Shown: in pieces, positions 1-8,401 of the stretch
Layout of the letters: the number at the start of each line of letters is the position of its first letter
Position numbering within the stretch: position 1 is the stretch's first letter
NCBI RefSeq assembly: GCF_002197665.1
Contig: NZ_NBBJ01000001.1
Coordinates: forward strand, 868,001-932,000
Direction: 5' to 3'
DNA: 64,000 nucleotides
From: Sphingomonas mucosissima
Lineage (GTDB): Bacteria; Pseudomonadota; Alphaproteobacteria; Sphingomonadales; Sphingomonadaceae
Notes under the pieces: generated by a model
Seen by the model: the letters and a program-made list of their open reading frames with translations, nothing else
What the model was told of the DNA's origin: nothing
The model's database searches: none
Position numbers and translations under genes: made by a program

Positions 1-909
1 GTTTTGGTTATCGTAGGGGCCAAGATAGGAGAGAAAGGGAAATTCCTGCACCGCGGCATTGAACCTGTCGATGAAGCTCGCGGACTGTCCGACGAAATTG
101 CCGTGAACGGCAATTCGGATCGTCGCGGCCAACGCGGGATCGCGCGCCAACACCGCGCAGGCATCCAGGAGCACGCCGACGCCCTTGAAGGGATTGATCT
201 GTCCGAAGTATCCGAACCTCCAGACGCCGCGTGAGCGCCGCCGCTCCTGCACAGTTTCGACAGAAGGCACGCCATTTTCGATAACCTCGACCCGCTCACG
301 CGGCAGGCCTTGCTCGATCATTTTCTCGGCAAGGAAGTGGCTCGGCGATACGAACGCTGAGACCGGGGTGAGGGCAGTTGCCACGTGCTGTTGCCGCACG
401 GCGAATTGTTGCTTGCTGTGTTCGGGATAGCATTTGTGGCACGCGGCGGGCGAAGGCCCCTGGCAGAGCATTTGACCTGGCCTAGTCACGAGTTGGCCGT
501 GATTATTACAAATGGCGAGATATTCGTGGATGGTGAGCACCACATCGATCCCTGCCGCCGCCACATCGGCCAATGCACCGACGCCGATGTGTAGAAAGTG
601 ATGCGCGTTAAACAAGGAGACGTTCTGCGCCTGCAGGAGCTGGAGCAGAGATTGCCGCACGTCACGTGGCGCAATGTGGTACAAATGATCGTAGAAGGCG
701 CCGCGTACCGGCAGCGCAAACTCGTGCGCGCCCAAGGTTATCTCGTCGAGATTGGCTTCATCGCATGCGGCGATGAGAATGGCGTCCCGCCCAATTGCGC
801 GCAGCCCACGGAACAGATTGTAGGCAGAAATTTCCGCGCCCCCGGAGGTGAGCGAGGGATGCGTGTGACTGAAAATCGCGATCCGACCCCTGCCCTGCGG
901 CTGGCGCAT
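1..909 (-). CDS. glycosyltransferase family 4-like protein, C-terminus off the left edge
   Basis: The frame is open from the ATG at 909 to the window edge (303 codons), so the C-terminal catalytic half is mostly missing. The N-terminus has a beta-strand followed by a GGAEIS loop (residues 23-28), the usual acceptor-side start of GT-B fold GT4 enzymes. The second Rossmann domain begins at about residue 232 with GYFGQINPFKG, also typical of GT4. Residues 149-160 carry three cysteines (CQGPSPAACHKC), which could be a small metal or disulfide knuckle. An in-frame ATG at 924 would overlap the upstream gene; I prefer 909 because an AAGGG lies 5 bases upstream. It follows the 652-residue gene on the same strand by a few bases, so the two are probably one operon for surface glycan assembly. 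Donor and acceptor cannot be told from this sequence. Confidence 0.85.
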   Translation of the reverse strand, partial: MRQPQGRGRIAIFSHTHPSLTSGGAEISAYNLFRGLRAIGRDAILIAACDEANLDEITLGAHEFALPVRGAFYDHLYHIAPRDVRQSLLQLLQAQNVSLFNAHHFLHIGVGALADVAAAGIDVVLTIHEYLAICNNHGQLVTRPGQMLCQGPSPAACHKCYPEHSKQQFAVRQQHVATALTPVSAFVSPSHFLAEKMIEQGLPRERVEVIENGVPSVETVQERRRSRGVWRFGYFGQINPFKGVGVLLDACAVLARDPALAATIRIAVHGNFVGQSASFIDRFNAAVQEFPFLSYLGPYDNQN

Positions 910-916
910 GTCACCC

Positions 917-2875
917 TTATCCATAAGCACGGCGGACGGCCTCGTTGATCTTGAGCGTAAACGGCGACCCCGGTGCGGGACCGAGCGATACGGCCGCGTT
1001 GGCAATGACGGGAATCGGTTTGCCTTGTGGTGGCAATTGAATGCCACCGATGCGCGGCGGCGCTGCCGCGCACAGCCGCCGCCAGCGCGCAAGATCGGCG
1101 ACGAAGGCATCAAGGCCGAGAGCGGGCGGGGGACCTCCTGCGGGATCGTCTATCGCGAGCAGGGCGAAGGTGCCCTCGTCGCTCGCGACGTCCTTCCATC
1201 CGGTCGCCGTCAGCAAGATGTGGCTAGCCACCCAAGCGATCCGTTCGGACGACAGCGTCGCCGCGACCTCCTCGATCACGTCGGAGGTGGGCGCTGCATC
1301 GCCGGTAAAAAACAGGCTGCATGGTCTTCCGGCGGCGTGTTGCAGTTGCGCAAACAGGGTCAGCACCAGACCGCGATGTTCATCAGGACTCGCGATGATC
1401 GATATACCCCAGTCTTCCGGCAAGAAGGCGGCATGCGCCAAAGCCTGGTCGAACAACAGGAATATATCTGCCGACTGTCTGGGGGCGGCCAGCAGCAGCG
1501 AGGAGCGGACAGGATTGCATTCGTAACCTCGTACGCTGCGCGCCTGCACCTGCGCGAACCGAGCAGCATGATAGGCTAGCTCAGGGAAGAACCGTTCAGC
1601 CTCGATTGCCGGGTATAACCGGCAGATGGCGTCGAACGAGGATGTCAGACCAAGCACCCGCACGGTGACGGGCGGTACCTCTACGATGGTGCTGGTGCCA
1701 TCCTGCCAGACCACCTCAAGCGAGAGTTGGTCCAGTGCAGCCTGGTCGATTGGACCGGGAAACAATGTAACAAAACCTGCAGTTTTCAGTGCTTGCTCAA
1801 CGTTTGGAAGCAATTCGGCCACGTCAGACCGGGCAAATCGCGACTGGCATAGTTCGACGGCTCGCACTGTATGACTGCCGACTTTCAGCACGAACCGCGA
1901 CGCTTGCCTGTTCGAGCTGAGCGCCCATCCGTTCACAAATGCTCCGAAACCGGGAAGCACCGCGACTTCGTCTACCTGCACGCGATTGGAACCCAGGCGA
2001 TCCGCGGGCAAGTAACGATTGGCTTCAAGCATTTTGAGCATGGCAGCGCGATGAGGGCCTGATGCTCGACTTAAGGTGTCGCGCGCGATCGAAAGAACTG
2101 CCTCTGGCTCCATGAGGGGGGCGGGACGTACGGGCTCAAGATACCGGCCACTTCCATCTGCCAGCACGATCTGCGGCGGCATATTTATTTTAACGAGCCA
2201 GTCGGTTTGAATTACCGCAACAAACGCCTTGGCGTTAGCCGCAAGATCGGCACGCGGGGCCAAGCTGATAGCCATCCCCCCAGAGTAGCGGTCTTCGTCC
2301 ACGATGATCACGGGGCGATCCGTCACGGTATCCTCGATCATCCAGCCGACCATCCAGGTGACGCCTGACTCGCTCGTCCATATCCCCTCGAGATAGCCTA
2401 TCTGGTTGCTTGGCGTTGAGGCCGTAGCCTCGTTTACCAAGGGCATGGCGTCTGACGCATGTTGGTTCAGGGTGGCGCGCAGCCGGTCGCTGCCAAGATC
2501 CGTTGGCGGAGAAATGGGGCGGATCATCTCCAGCGTTCGCACCGGGCACTCAGCTTCGAGTCGGGAGGAGCCTTGAACCCGCACATGCAGATCGCCCAAA
2601 TGACCCTGAGCGGCGGCATCCTTGATGGCGCGCCCCGCCTCATCGCCAAACCGAAAGCCGGGCCGACACGGAAGACCGACGGAAGAGCAAACGTCGGGGC
2701 GCTCCAACCCGGTCTGCGTCCGTGCCAAGCAAAGCGTACCGGCCCAAAGCTCGACATCGAGGATGCGCTGGGGCTCGGCCAGATCAAGAACCCAGCCTTG
2801 TACGCCTTCCACTTCGTGCAGCTGCTCAACAAGGCCGTGCATGGCATCCCCAATTTCGACCGGTTCCGCGGCCAT
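917..2875 (-). CDS. unknown protein with three GW-type modules, linked to a glycosyltransferase
   Basis: 652 residues, no signal peptide and no membrane helix. I do not recognise a named family over the full length. Three diverged copies of one module can be seen at about residues 24-80, 160-225 and 309-372. Each has a V-x-GW core, a polar turn, a beta-strand with a hydrophobic pattern, then R-x-D(V/L) and a closing GF or similar. Such GW modules recur beside or fused to glycosyltransferases in alphaproteobacteria (family knowledge, from memory). The C-terminal 220 residues (strands LLLAAP, SIIASPD, CSLFFTGD) look like an alternating alpha/beta domain that may be a degenerate glycosyltransferase fold. 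The ATG at 2875 has GAGGG too close to it; the ATG at 2842 has GGGGA at good spacing and may be the true start. It overlaps or abuts the downstream glycosyltransferase. Confidence 0.75.
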   Translation of the reverse strand: MAAEPVEIGDAMHGLVEQLHEVEGVQGWVLDLAEPQRILDVELWAGTLCLARTQTGLERPDVCSSVGLPCRPGFRFGDEAGRAIKDAAAQGHLGDLHVRVQGSSRLEAECPVRTLEMIRPISPPTDLGSDRLRATLNQHASDAMPLVNEATASTPSNQIGYLEGIWTSESGVTWMVGWMIEDTVTDRPVIIVDEDRYSGGMAISLAPRADLAANAKAFVAVIQTDWLVKINMPPQIVLADGSGRYLEPVRPAPLMEPEAVLSIARDTLSRASGPHRAAMLKMLEANRYLPADRLGSNRVQVDEVAVLPGFGAFVNGWALSSNRQASRFVLKVGSHTVRAVELCQSRFARSDVAELLPNVEQALKTAGFVTLFPGPIDQAALDQLSLEVVWQDGTSTIVEVPPVTVRVLGLTSSFDAICRLYPAIEAERFFPELAYHAARFAQVQARSVRGYECNPVRSSLLLAAPRQSADIFLLFDQALAHAAFLPEDWGISIIASPDEHRGLVLTLFAQLQHAAGRPCSLFFTGDAAPTSDVIEEVAATLSSERIAWVASHILLTATGWKDVASDEGTFALLAIDDPAGGPPPALGLDAFVADLARWRRLCAAAPPRIGGIQLPPQGKPIPVIANAAVSLGPAPGSPFTLKINEAVRRAYG

Positions 2876-3097
2876 CCCTCAGCCTGCCCTGCGCCATTCC
2901 GGCAAAACAGAACGGCATGGGGGTGTTTGTCAACCGGATCGTAGCCAAGTGACCGTTTGTGCAGGTGAAAGCGCGCGCAAGTGTCGTGCTTGCGTGATCG
3001 TCGCTGATACTGGATAGGCGGAACTTACCAAATCGCACGTGCTGGGAGCGATCGGGTGAGGTCTCTGCTCCGGCGCTTGCGATTTCGCGCGCCTTTA

Positions 3098-3115
3098 TGC
3101 CTGAAGAAACAGGCA
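3098..3115 (-). terminator. hairpin downstream of tRNA-Pro
   Basis: TGCCTG and CAGGCA form a perfect 6-bp stem with a 6-base loop, 22 bases past the 3' end of the tRNA on its strand. The following bases are only weakly T-rich, so this is a tentative terminator or processing hairpin. Confidence 0.35.
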
Positions 3116-3137
3116 GATTGCCAATCGCGAGATTAGG

Positions 3138-3214
3138 TGGTCGGGGAAAGAGGATTCGAACCTCCGGCCCCTGCGTCCCGAACACAGTGCTCTACCAGGC
3201 TGAGCTATTCCCCG
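3138..3214 (-). tRNA. tRNA-Pro (anticodon CGG)
   Basis: The reverse complement folds as a complete 77-base tRNA. The acceptor stem is CGGGGAA with TTCCCCG, the D arm is GCTC...GAGC, the anticodon stem is CTGTG with CGCAG around the loop TTCGGGA, and the T arm carries TTCGAAT. Anticodon C34-G35-G36 reads CCG, and G37 is usual for proline tRNAs. The CCA end is encoded. CCG is a heavily used proline codon in this GC-rich window. Confidence 0.97.
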
Positions 3215-3253
3215 ACCAAGTGCCAACCGGTTGGAGCCGGCGGCAGGCGGCGG

Positions 3254-3281
3254 CTTATATCAGCGAAATCGGGCGCAGCAA
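3254..3281 (-). promoter_or_regulatory. candidate sigma-70-type promoter of tRNA-Pro
   Basis: Reading the minus strand, TTGCTG (3281-3276) and TATAAG (3259-3254) are 16 bases apart and would start transcription about 33 bases before the tRNA. TATAAG stands out in an otherwise GC-rich region. Confidence 0.45.
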
Positions 3282-3362
3282 GGGGCTAATCACGGGATTT
3301 TTGGTGCCGCGTTTTGGCTCGAGTAGAGGTTCGATCATGCGATGCCGGAGCCGTTATATCGC

Positions 3363-3406
3363 TTGTTGGCCATTGCGGGCGACAGCGCTCGCAAGAGGGC
3401 CAACAA
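3363..3406. repeat. 9-bp inverted repeat between tRNA-Pro and the csgG-like gene
   Basis: TTGTTGGCC and GGCCAACAA are perfect arms around a 26-base centre that can itself pair (GCGGGCG with CGCTCGC). It lies in the 293-base gap 3215-3507. That gap otherwise holds the tRNA promoter and the hairpin after the csgG-like gene, and no credible gene. Confidence 0.5.
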
Positions 3407-3472
3407 TCCCTTCGTGCAAGCAACCACCACCGCGAATTTCGGTTCCCGTTGCGTTCGAAGGCGGGCGGCAAC

Positions 3473-3500
3473 GCGGAGCGGATCCTTGGGCCCGCTCCGC
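3473..3500 (-). terminator. 9-bp hairpin just past the csgG-like stop codon
   Basis: GCGGAGCGG and CCGCTCCGC form a perfect stem with a 10-base loop, 7 bases past the stop. There is no T-tract, so it may only protect the mRNA end or need Rho. Confidence 0.4.
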
Positions 3501-3507
3501 TTCGTGA

Positions 3508-4278
3508 TCATTGAGCGGGTGGAGCCGCGGCGGATGCGCTGTCCGGGAGGCCGCCGAGCTGCGATACAAGCTTCGTGTATGCGTCCAAGTAGCTCAGCAC
3601 GATGATCTGACCGATCGCCGTGTTCTGATAACCGCCGGCTGCCGCGCCGCCAAAGGTGCCGCCGGTGAAAAGGCCGCCACCACCGCCAAACCCGATGTCG
3701 GATTTGCGCGCATAGCCCTCCGTCAGGGCTTCTTCTTCGGTCGTACGTGCATTCACCAGACTCAGGGTTGTCTTCGCCTCGCCCTTCTTCACGTTGATGC
3801 CGCCAGCGACGGCACCGATCGCACCGCCGAACAGGCCGCCCACGCCGCCGAGCACGCCGCCGAGACCGCCACCGCCAGAGTTGCGGTTCGCCGTTACGAT
3901 ATCAGGCTGAAGGAAATAGTCAGCGGCGCGAACCTGGCCTCGGCCAAGGTTTGAATTCTGCTGAAGCTCTCCCGAATCGGCCATGGCACGCTCCAGATTC
4001 CGGCTCATCATCGCGCGGCCGCGGTTTACGATGGTGAAGCAACCGGATTTCTGAACGAAGATCTTGATGATCGCCTCGGGGCTGCCGAGGTTGAATTCTC
4101 GCCACCATTGATTGTCTGGCTCCACGATGGCCAGCGTGCCCAAGCGCTTGGTGCAGACCGGAATTTGGGCCTCACCACGCTGCTGCGCCTGGTGCGCGGA
4201 CGAGCCCTTGTTCTGCGCGGTGGCTGGCACGGCAGCAAGCAGCGCGGCGACGGCGGCAATGGTAAGCGACGTACGCAT
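3508..4278 (-). CDS. CsgG/HfaB-family secreted protein
   Basis: 256 residues with a clear Sec signal peptide (residues 1-21, AVPATA cut before Q). The body resembles the CsgG/HfaB family. It opens with a strand around KRLGTLAIVE, a segment like those that bind a neighbour subunit (FTIVNRGRAMM), and an ADYFLQPDIV strand, followed by a late alternating region. A glycine-rich insert (residues about 134-160, many GG pairs) and a second one (about 197-215) replace the more regular strands of CsgG. Classical CsgG is a lipoprotein of about 277 residues that forms an outer-membrane pore; here there is no lipobox, so a pore role is uncertain. GGGGA lies 9 bases upstream of the ATG. It is divergent from lepA. 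Curli genes are not visible nearby, so export of curli subunits should not be assumed. Confidence 0.75.
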   Translation of the reverse strand: MRTSLTIAAVAALLAAVPATAQNKGSSAHQAQQRGEAQIPVCTKRLGTLAIVEPDNQWWREFNLGSPEAIIKIFVQKSGCFTIVNRGRAMMSRNLERAMADSGELQQNSNLGRGQVRAADYFLQPDIVTANRNSGGGGLGGVLGGVGGLFGGAIGAVAGGINVKKGEAKTTLSLVNARTTEEEALTEGYARKSDIGFGGGGGLFTGGTFGGAAAGGYQNTAIGQIIVLSYLDAYTKLVSQLGGLPDSASAAAPPAQ

Positions 4279-4469
4279 TCTCTATTTCCCCCTGTTACAA
4301 TCTTCGCGCCCGACCTTGTCGTGGACCATTCGGGTGCGCTGACGTTACGGCAACTCTACCATCAGGCGTTTCCGCTCGCCAGCGCCGGTAAGGGCAAACG
4401 AAGGTGGCGCTTTGGCATTGCGGCGCATGGTGCTAACGCGCGCGGCATCACTCGAGCTGGCAGAATTCC

Positions 4470-6266
4470 GTGGCGACTGAGCTTTCCAAGATCCGTAACT
4501 TCTCGATCATTGCCCATATCGATCATGGCAAGTCGACGCTGGCCGACCGGCTGATCCAGCGCACCGGGGGGCTCTCCGAGCGCGAGATGAGCGCGCAAGT
4601 CCTTGATAACATGGACATTGAGAAGGAGCGGGGGATCACCATCAAGGCGCAGACGGTGCGCCTGGAATGGAAAGGCCATGTCCTCAACCTGATGGACACG
4701 CCGGGGCATGTCGACTTCGCATATGAGGTCAGCCGCAGCCTGGCCGCGTGCGAGGGCGCGCTGCTGGTGGTGGACGCGGCGCAGGGCGTGGAGGCGCAGA
4801 CGCTCGCCAACGTGTACCAATCGATCGAGCACGACCATGAGATCGTGCCCGTCATCAACAAGATCGATCTGCCCGCGGCCGAGCCGGAAAAGGTGCGCAA
4901 GGAGATCGAGGACGTCATCGGCCTCGACGCGAGCGGCGCGGTGCTGGCCAGCGCCAAGTCCGGAATCGGCATAGAGGAGATCCTGGACGCGATCGTCGAG
5001 CGCATTCCGGCGCCAAGGGGCGACGCGACCGCGCCGCTGAAGGCGATGCTGGTCGACAGCTGGTACGACCCGTATCTCGGCGTCGTGATCCTTGTCCGCG
5101 TGATCGACGGCACGCTGAAGAAGGGCCAGCAGGTCACCTTCATGCAGGCGGGCACGCAGCATCTGGTGGACCGGGTGGGGTGCTTCCGCCCCAAGATCGA
5201 GCAACTGGCGGACCTGGGGCCGGGCGAGATCGGCTTCATCACCGCGCAGATCAAGGACGTGGCGCAGGCGCGCGTCGGCGACACGCTGACCGATGCGAAG
5301 CGGCCCGCGGCCGAGGCGCTGCCGGGGTTCAAGGAAGTGCAGCCGGTGGTGTTCTGCGGGCTGTTCCCGGTGGACGCCAACGACTTCGAGAAACTGCGCG
5401 AATCGATCAGCAAGCTGCGGCTGAACGACGCATCGTTCAGTTTCGAGATGGAGACGAGCGCGGCGCTGGGCTTCGGCTTCCGCTGCGGCTTCCTGGGGCT
5501 GCTCCACCTGGAGATCATCCAGGAGCGGCTGACGCGCGAATATGATCTGGACCTGATCACGACCGCGCCGAGCGTGGTGTACGAGATCGAGCTGACGCAC
5601 GACGGCGGCATGATCGAGCTGCACAACCCGGCCGACATGCCCGATCCCAACAAGATCGCGATGATCAGCGAGCCGTGGATTGAGGCGACGATCTACGTCC
5701 CCGACGAATATCTCGGCTCCATCCTGAAGCTGTGCCAGGACCGCCGCGGCATCCAGAAGAACCTGACGTATGTCGGCGGGCGTGCGCAGGTAACGTACGA
5801 ATTGCCGCTGAACGAAGTGGTGTTCGATTTCTATGACCGGCTGAAGAGCATCAGCCGCGGCTATGCCAGTTTCGACTATCACCAGATCGGCTATCGCGAG
5901 GGCGACCTGGTCAAGATGAGCATCCTGGTCAACAACGAGCCGGTCGATGCGCTGAGCATGATCGTCCACCGCGGCACCGCGGAGACGCGCGGGCGCGGCA
6001 TGTGCGAGCGGCTGAAGGACCTGATCCCGCGCCACATGTTCAAGATCCCGATCCAGGCGGCGATCGGCGGCAAGGTGATCGCGCGCGAGACGATCGCGGC
6101 GCTGCGCAAGGACGTGACCGCGAAATGCTATGGCGGCGACGCGACGCGCAAGCGCAAGCTGCTGGAGAAGCAGAAGGAAGGCAAGAAGCGCATGCGGGAA
6201 TATGGCTCGGTGAGCATCCCGCAGGAGGCGTTCATTGCGGCGCTGAGGATGGGCGACGACGCCTGA
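4470..6266 (+). CDS. lepA: elongation factor 4 (LepA)
   Basis: 598 residues, the normal LepA length, starting at GTG 4470. It is a ribosome-bound translational GTPase that back-translocates or remodels stalled elongation complexes. The G1 loop AHIDHGKST is near residue 15, G3 DTPGHVDF near residue 77 and G4 NKIDLP near residue 130. Domain II, the EF-G-like domains III and V, and the LepA-specific C-terminal domain (lysine- and arginine-rich end, [11 protein letters not shown]) follow in the expected order. It has no tandem partner: the upstream gene is divergent and the downstream genes are separated by about 230 bases. A perfect 11-bp inverted repeat overlaps its stop codon. Confidence 0.97.
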   Translation: MATELSKIRNFSIIAHIDHGKSTLADRLIQRTGGLSEREMSAQVLDNMDIEKERGITIKAQTVRLEWKGHVLNLMDTPGHVDFAYEVSRSLAACEGALLVVDAAQGVEAQTLANVYQSIEHDHEIVPVINKIDLPAAEPEKVRKEIEDVIGLDASGAVLASAKSGIGIEEILDAIVERIPAPRGDATAPLKAMLVDSWYDPYLGVVILVRVIDGTLKKGQQVTFMQAGTQHLVDRVGCFRPKIEQLADLGPGEIGFITAQIKDVAQARVGDTLTDAKRPAAEALPGFKEVQPVVFCGLFPVDANDFEKLRESISKLRLNDASFSFEMETSAALGFGFRCGFLGLLHLEIIQERLTREYDLDLITTAPSVVYEIELTHDGGMIELHNPADMPDPNKIAMISEPWIEATIYVPDEYLGSILKLCQDRRGIQKNLTYVGGRAQVTYELPLNEVVFDFYDRLKSISRGYASFDYHQIGYREGDLVKMSILVNNEPVDALSMIVHRGTAETRGRGMCERLKDLIPRHMFKIPIQAAIGGKVIARETIAALRKDVTAKCYGGDATRKRKLLEKQKEGKKRMREYGSVSIPQEAFIAALRMGDDA

Positions 6267-6297
6267 TTTTAGCACGGTATCGCCGCGCTAAAATCAG
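6263..6297 (+). terminator. inverted repeat overlapping the lepA stop codon
   Basis: CTGATTTTAGC and GCTAAAATCAG are perfect 11-bp arms with a 13-base loop; the first arm contains the lepA TGA. The AT-rich arms stand out locally. It is probably a terminator or mRNA-end structure, but there is no separate T-tract. Confidence 0.5.
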
Positions 6298-6499
6298 ACC
6301 AGCGTCGCGCCCGGCCGACGACCGCCCGGGCCCACCGGGCGTGTCGATCGACGACGCGGCTTTGCCGCGGCGGGCGTGGCTCTTTGGAACGCCACTAAGC
6401 CACCTCGACGATTGGCCCCGACGACAAATTGCGCGCACGGCGCGGTCGATCGCATCGATTGCACTTCATCACGACACGCCCGTGGTATACGCTGGCGAG

Positions 6500-7009
6500 A
6501 TGAGAGCCATCGTGATGCTGGCCGTGGCGGCCGCCCTTCCCATAGTTGCTGGCTGCGGTTCGTCCGATGGCGCAGCGGAGAACGGGGCTGCACCAGCGGT
6601 AACGATCCTGATGTCCGACGCCATCGCCGTCGACGGCGCTACCGGGGTCTATACGCACGCGGACGGCGGGACGAAGACACAAATCAGGTTTCCCATCGCC
6701 GCGGATCGCGTCGATCCAAATCTCTACCATGATGTTCAGCGGATCGGCGAGGGCGGAGGCGTCGTTGCCGTGCTGGACACCTATGGTAGCGAGGGCGGCG
6801 GTGAGCGCTGTGCGAACGGGCGGGAATCATGGCTGCGACTATTCTCTGTCACCAAGCGAGATCTGATCGATTCCATTCCGGTCAGTAGCTGTCTCGATCA
6901 GGTCGCGGCAGGCGAGCCGAGTGTAACCTGGTCGGACGACAGCTTCACCATCACCGGGAAAGAACCTCATCACTTTAAAATCGTCAGCGGCGCGGTCATC
7001 AGGGAGTAG
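6500..7009 (+). CDS. predicted lipoprotein of unknown function
   Basis: 169 residues. The N-terminus is a lipoprotein signal: short positive start, hydrophobic stretch and lipobox IVAGC with the lipidated cysteine at residue 19. The mature part is small, acidic and probably beta-rich, with conserved-looking cysteines in GERCANGRES and PVSSCLDQV that could form a disulfide in the periplasm. I recognise no family. The next gene begins 8 bases after the stop, so it heads a three-gene operon with two membrane proteins. A periplasmic lipoprotein in front of a membrane toxin and immunity pair would fit an accessory or adaptor role, but this is inference only. Confidence 0.75.
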   Translation: MRAIVMLAVAAALPIVAGCGSSDGAAENGAAPAVTILMSDAIAVDGATGVYTHADGGTKTQIRFPIAADRVDPNLYHDVQRIGEGGGVVAVLDTYGSEGGGERCANGRESWLRLFSVTKRDLIDSIPVSSCLDQVAAGEPSVTWSDDSFTITGKEPHHFKIVSGAVIRE

Positions 7010-7017
7010 GAGCGCGG

Positions 7018-7866
7018 ATGGCCGACCATATTGACCAAGTCGTCGTCGCAGATCGCGACATGCTCGTCCGCATGTGGCTCACCGAGGCCGTTGCCACAGG
7101 CAAGATGACGCAAGCCGTCGCGGACAAGCATTGGAACGATTATTCGGACAATTGGCACACACTCGCCAATTATTTTTCCGCCGGCGGTGACGCGATGCTG
7201 ATCCGCAAGCTTGTGCAAGAGACCGGGATTCGGGGACGGTGCTACTTCAAAACCTACAATGGCAAGCTGCACGTCGTGTTCAAAGGATATCCGGGGCTCC
7301 GCCGCGTCCTGACGGGAACAAAATACGGCGCAATCCACCCAAAGGTTGTGGGGCTGGGCATAGGTAAAGCCGGGGTGGCCAAGTCCGCTAAAGGTGGCAC
7401 GATCGTGTCGGTCGTATTGCTTACCGCTTGGAACATCGTCGACTATGTCATTCGTGACGACGCCACGCTGGGGCAAATGCTTGGTGGTATCGCCGGGGAT
7501 GTCAGTAAAGCGCTGGTGGCCGGAGGCGTGGGTTATGCCGCGGCGGCTACGGCGGTCGCAATGGGGATGACGTTGGCGGCGGGGCCGCTGGTGATCGCAG
7601 TGGTGGTAGGGGTCGGTGTCGGTTGGGGGCTGGACGCGCTCGACAAGAAGTATCGCTTCACCGAGCGTCTTCAGAAACAACTCGATGAAGGCATCGCCGA
7701 ACTAGGGCGGCAAAAGCAGGCACTGGCCGCGCGGGGAAGGAACACCGCATTTCGGGCGGCTGGGAACGTGATCGACCTAATCCGTGACGCGGCTATCGCC
7801 GAGGCGAAACGGCAAATGCGCGACATGTTCTGGAAACTGCTCCCACGCTATCCGACATTGCGATGA
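7018..7866 (+). CDS. glycine-rich membrane protein, possible pore-forming effector
   Basis: 282 residues. The N-terminal 80 are soluble and rich in W, H and D. Residues 80-125 have a basic glycine-containing stretch (FKGYPGLRRVLTGTKYG, then GLGIGKAG). There is a hydrophobic helix at about 127-140 and a long alanine/glycine hairpin at about 164-206 (VGYAAAATAVAMG, then GPLVIAVVVGVGVGWGLD). The end is a charged amphipathic helix. The hairpin after a soluble head is like the layout of pore-forming bacteriocin or type VI effector domains, but I cannot name a family. Its stop overlaps the start of the next gene by 4 bases (ATGA), a usual arrangement for an effector and its immunity protein. RBS-like GGAG lies 5' of the ATG. 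An ordinary inner-membrane protein is the main alternative. Confidence 0.65.
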   Translation: MADHIDQVVVADRDMLVRMWLTEAVATGKMTQAVADKHWNDYSDNWHTLANYFSAGGDAMLIRKLVQETGIRGRCYFKTYNGKLHVVFKGYPGLRRVLTGTKYGAIHPKVVGLGIGKAGVAKSAKGGTIVSVVLLTAWNIVDYVIRDDATLGQMLGGIAGDVSKALVAGGVGYAAAATAVAMGMTLAAGPLVIAVVVGVGVGWGLDALDKKYRFTERLQKQLDEGIAELGRQKQALAARGRNTAFRAAGNVIDLIRDAAIAEAKRQMRDMFWKLLPRYPTLR

Positions 7867-8294
7867 CGGGCGAGCGGCGTCGTGCGGCCCTGACGATGGC
7901 GGGCATCGGCGTGGCGCTGTCGGCGCTGTGCGGATGGCTGCTGGTAGACTCGATCAGCACCTTCTTGTCAGCGTGGCGCGAAGGTGCGCCGGAGGTGCGG
8001 GTGTCCGGCGGCGACGTGGGGATGCTCGTGCTGATGCCGATCTTCGCCGGGCTGGCGATCTACGGGTTTGCCGCGATTTTTGGAGACGGCGCGATCGTGC
8101 AGCGGATTGGCGTTGTCACGATTGTGGCTGCGCTGATCACGCTACCGCTGGCACTTGGCGGATCATGGGCGTTTCAAAACTGGGCGGAAGAGCGGTTGAA
8201 GGCACGGGGCTATGTGCGATGCGGTGCAGAGCGCGTAGGTCGCTTTCCTTCGACGACGATGTGCAAGCGCGGCGCTCTGCCACCGCGGATATGA
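7863..8294 (+). CDS. small three-helix membrane protein, possible immunity protein
   Basis: 143 residues with three predicted membrane helices (about 9-31, 52-74 and 81-103). A short tail has a Y-x-x-C then R-x-x-R...C pattern (C120 and C134). The start ATG overlaps the stop of the preceding gene. A small polytopic inner-membrane protein coupled to a protein with a hydrophobic hairpin is how immunity proteins to pore-forming toxins are usually encoded. The tail pattern recalls DUF1240-like proteins, but that is from memory and unproven. No other function can be read from the sequence. Confidence 0.6.
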   Translation: MTGERRRAALTMAGIGVALSALCGWLLVDSISTFLSAWREGAPEVRVSGGDVGMLVLMPIFAGLAIYGFAAIFGDGAIVQRIGVVTIVAALITLPLALGGSWAFQNWAEERLKARGYVRCGAERVGRFPSTTMCKRGALPPRI

Positions 8295-8347
8295 GGCAAG
8301 GAGTTCGATTGCGCATTCGGGTTCGGTAAGTCGATCGACTCGTCAGG

Positions 8348-8364
8348 TGATCGTCCGGCGATCA
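8348..8364. repeat. small inverted repeat in the 107-base convergent gap
   Basis: TGATCG and CGATCA flank TCCGG in the gap between the small membrane gene and the minus-strand HTH gene. It is a weak shared terminator candidate. Confidence 0.25.
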
Positions 8365-8401
8365 TCGACGGGGCGCTTCCACGACGGTTGCTAAAATTCG
8401 C

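Noticed and set aside
4362..6275. Long open frame of about 637 codons antisense to lepA
   Set aside because: Low-complexity, arginine- and histidine-rich translation typical of the reverse complement of a high-GC gene; lepA is unmistakable on the other strand.
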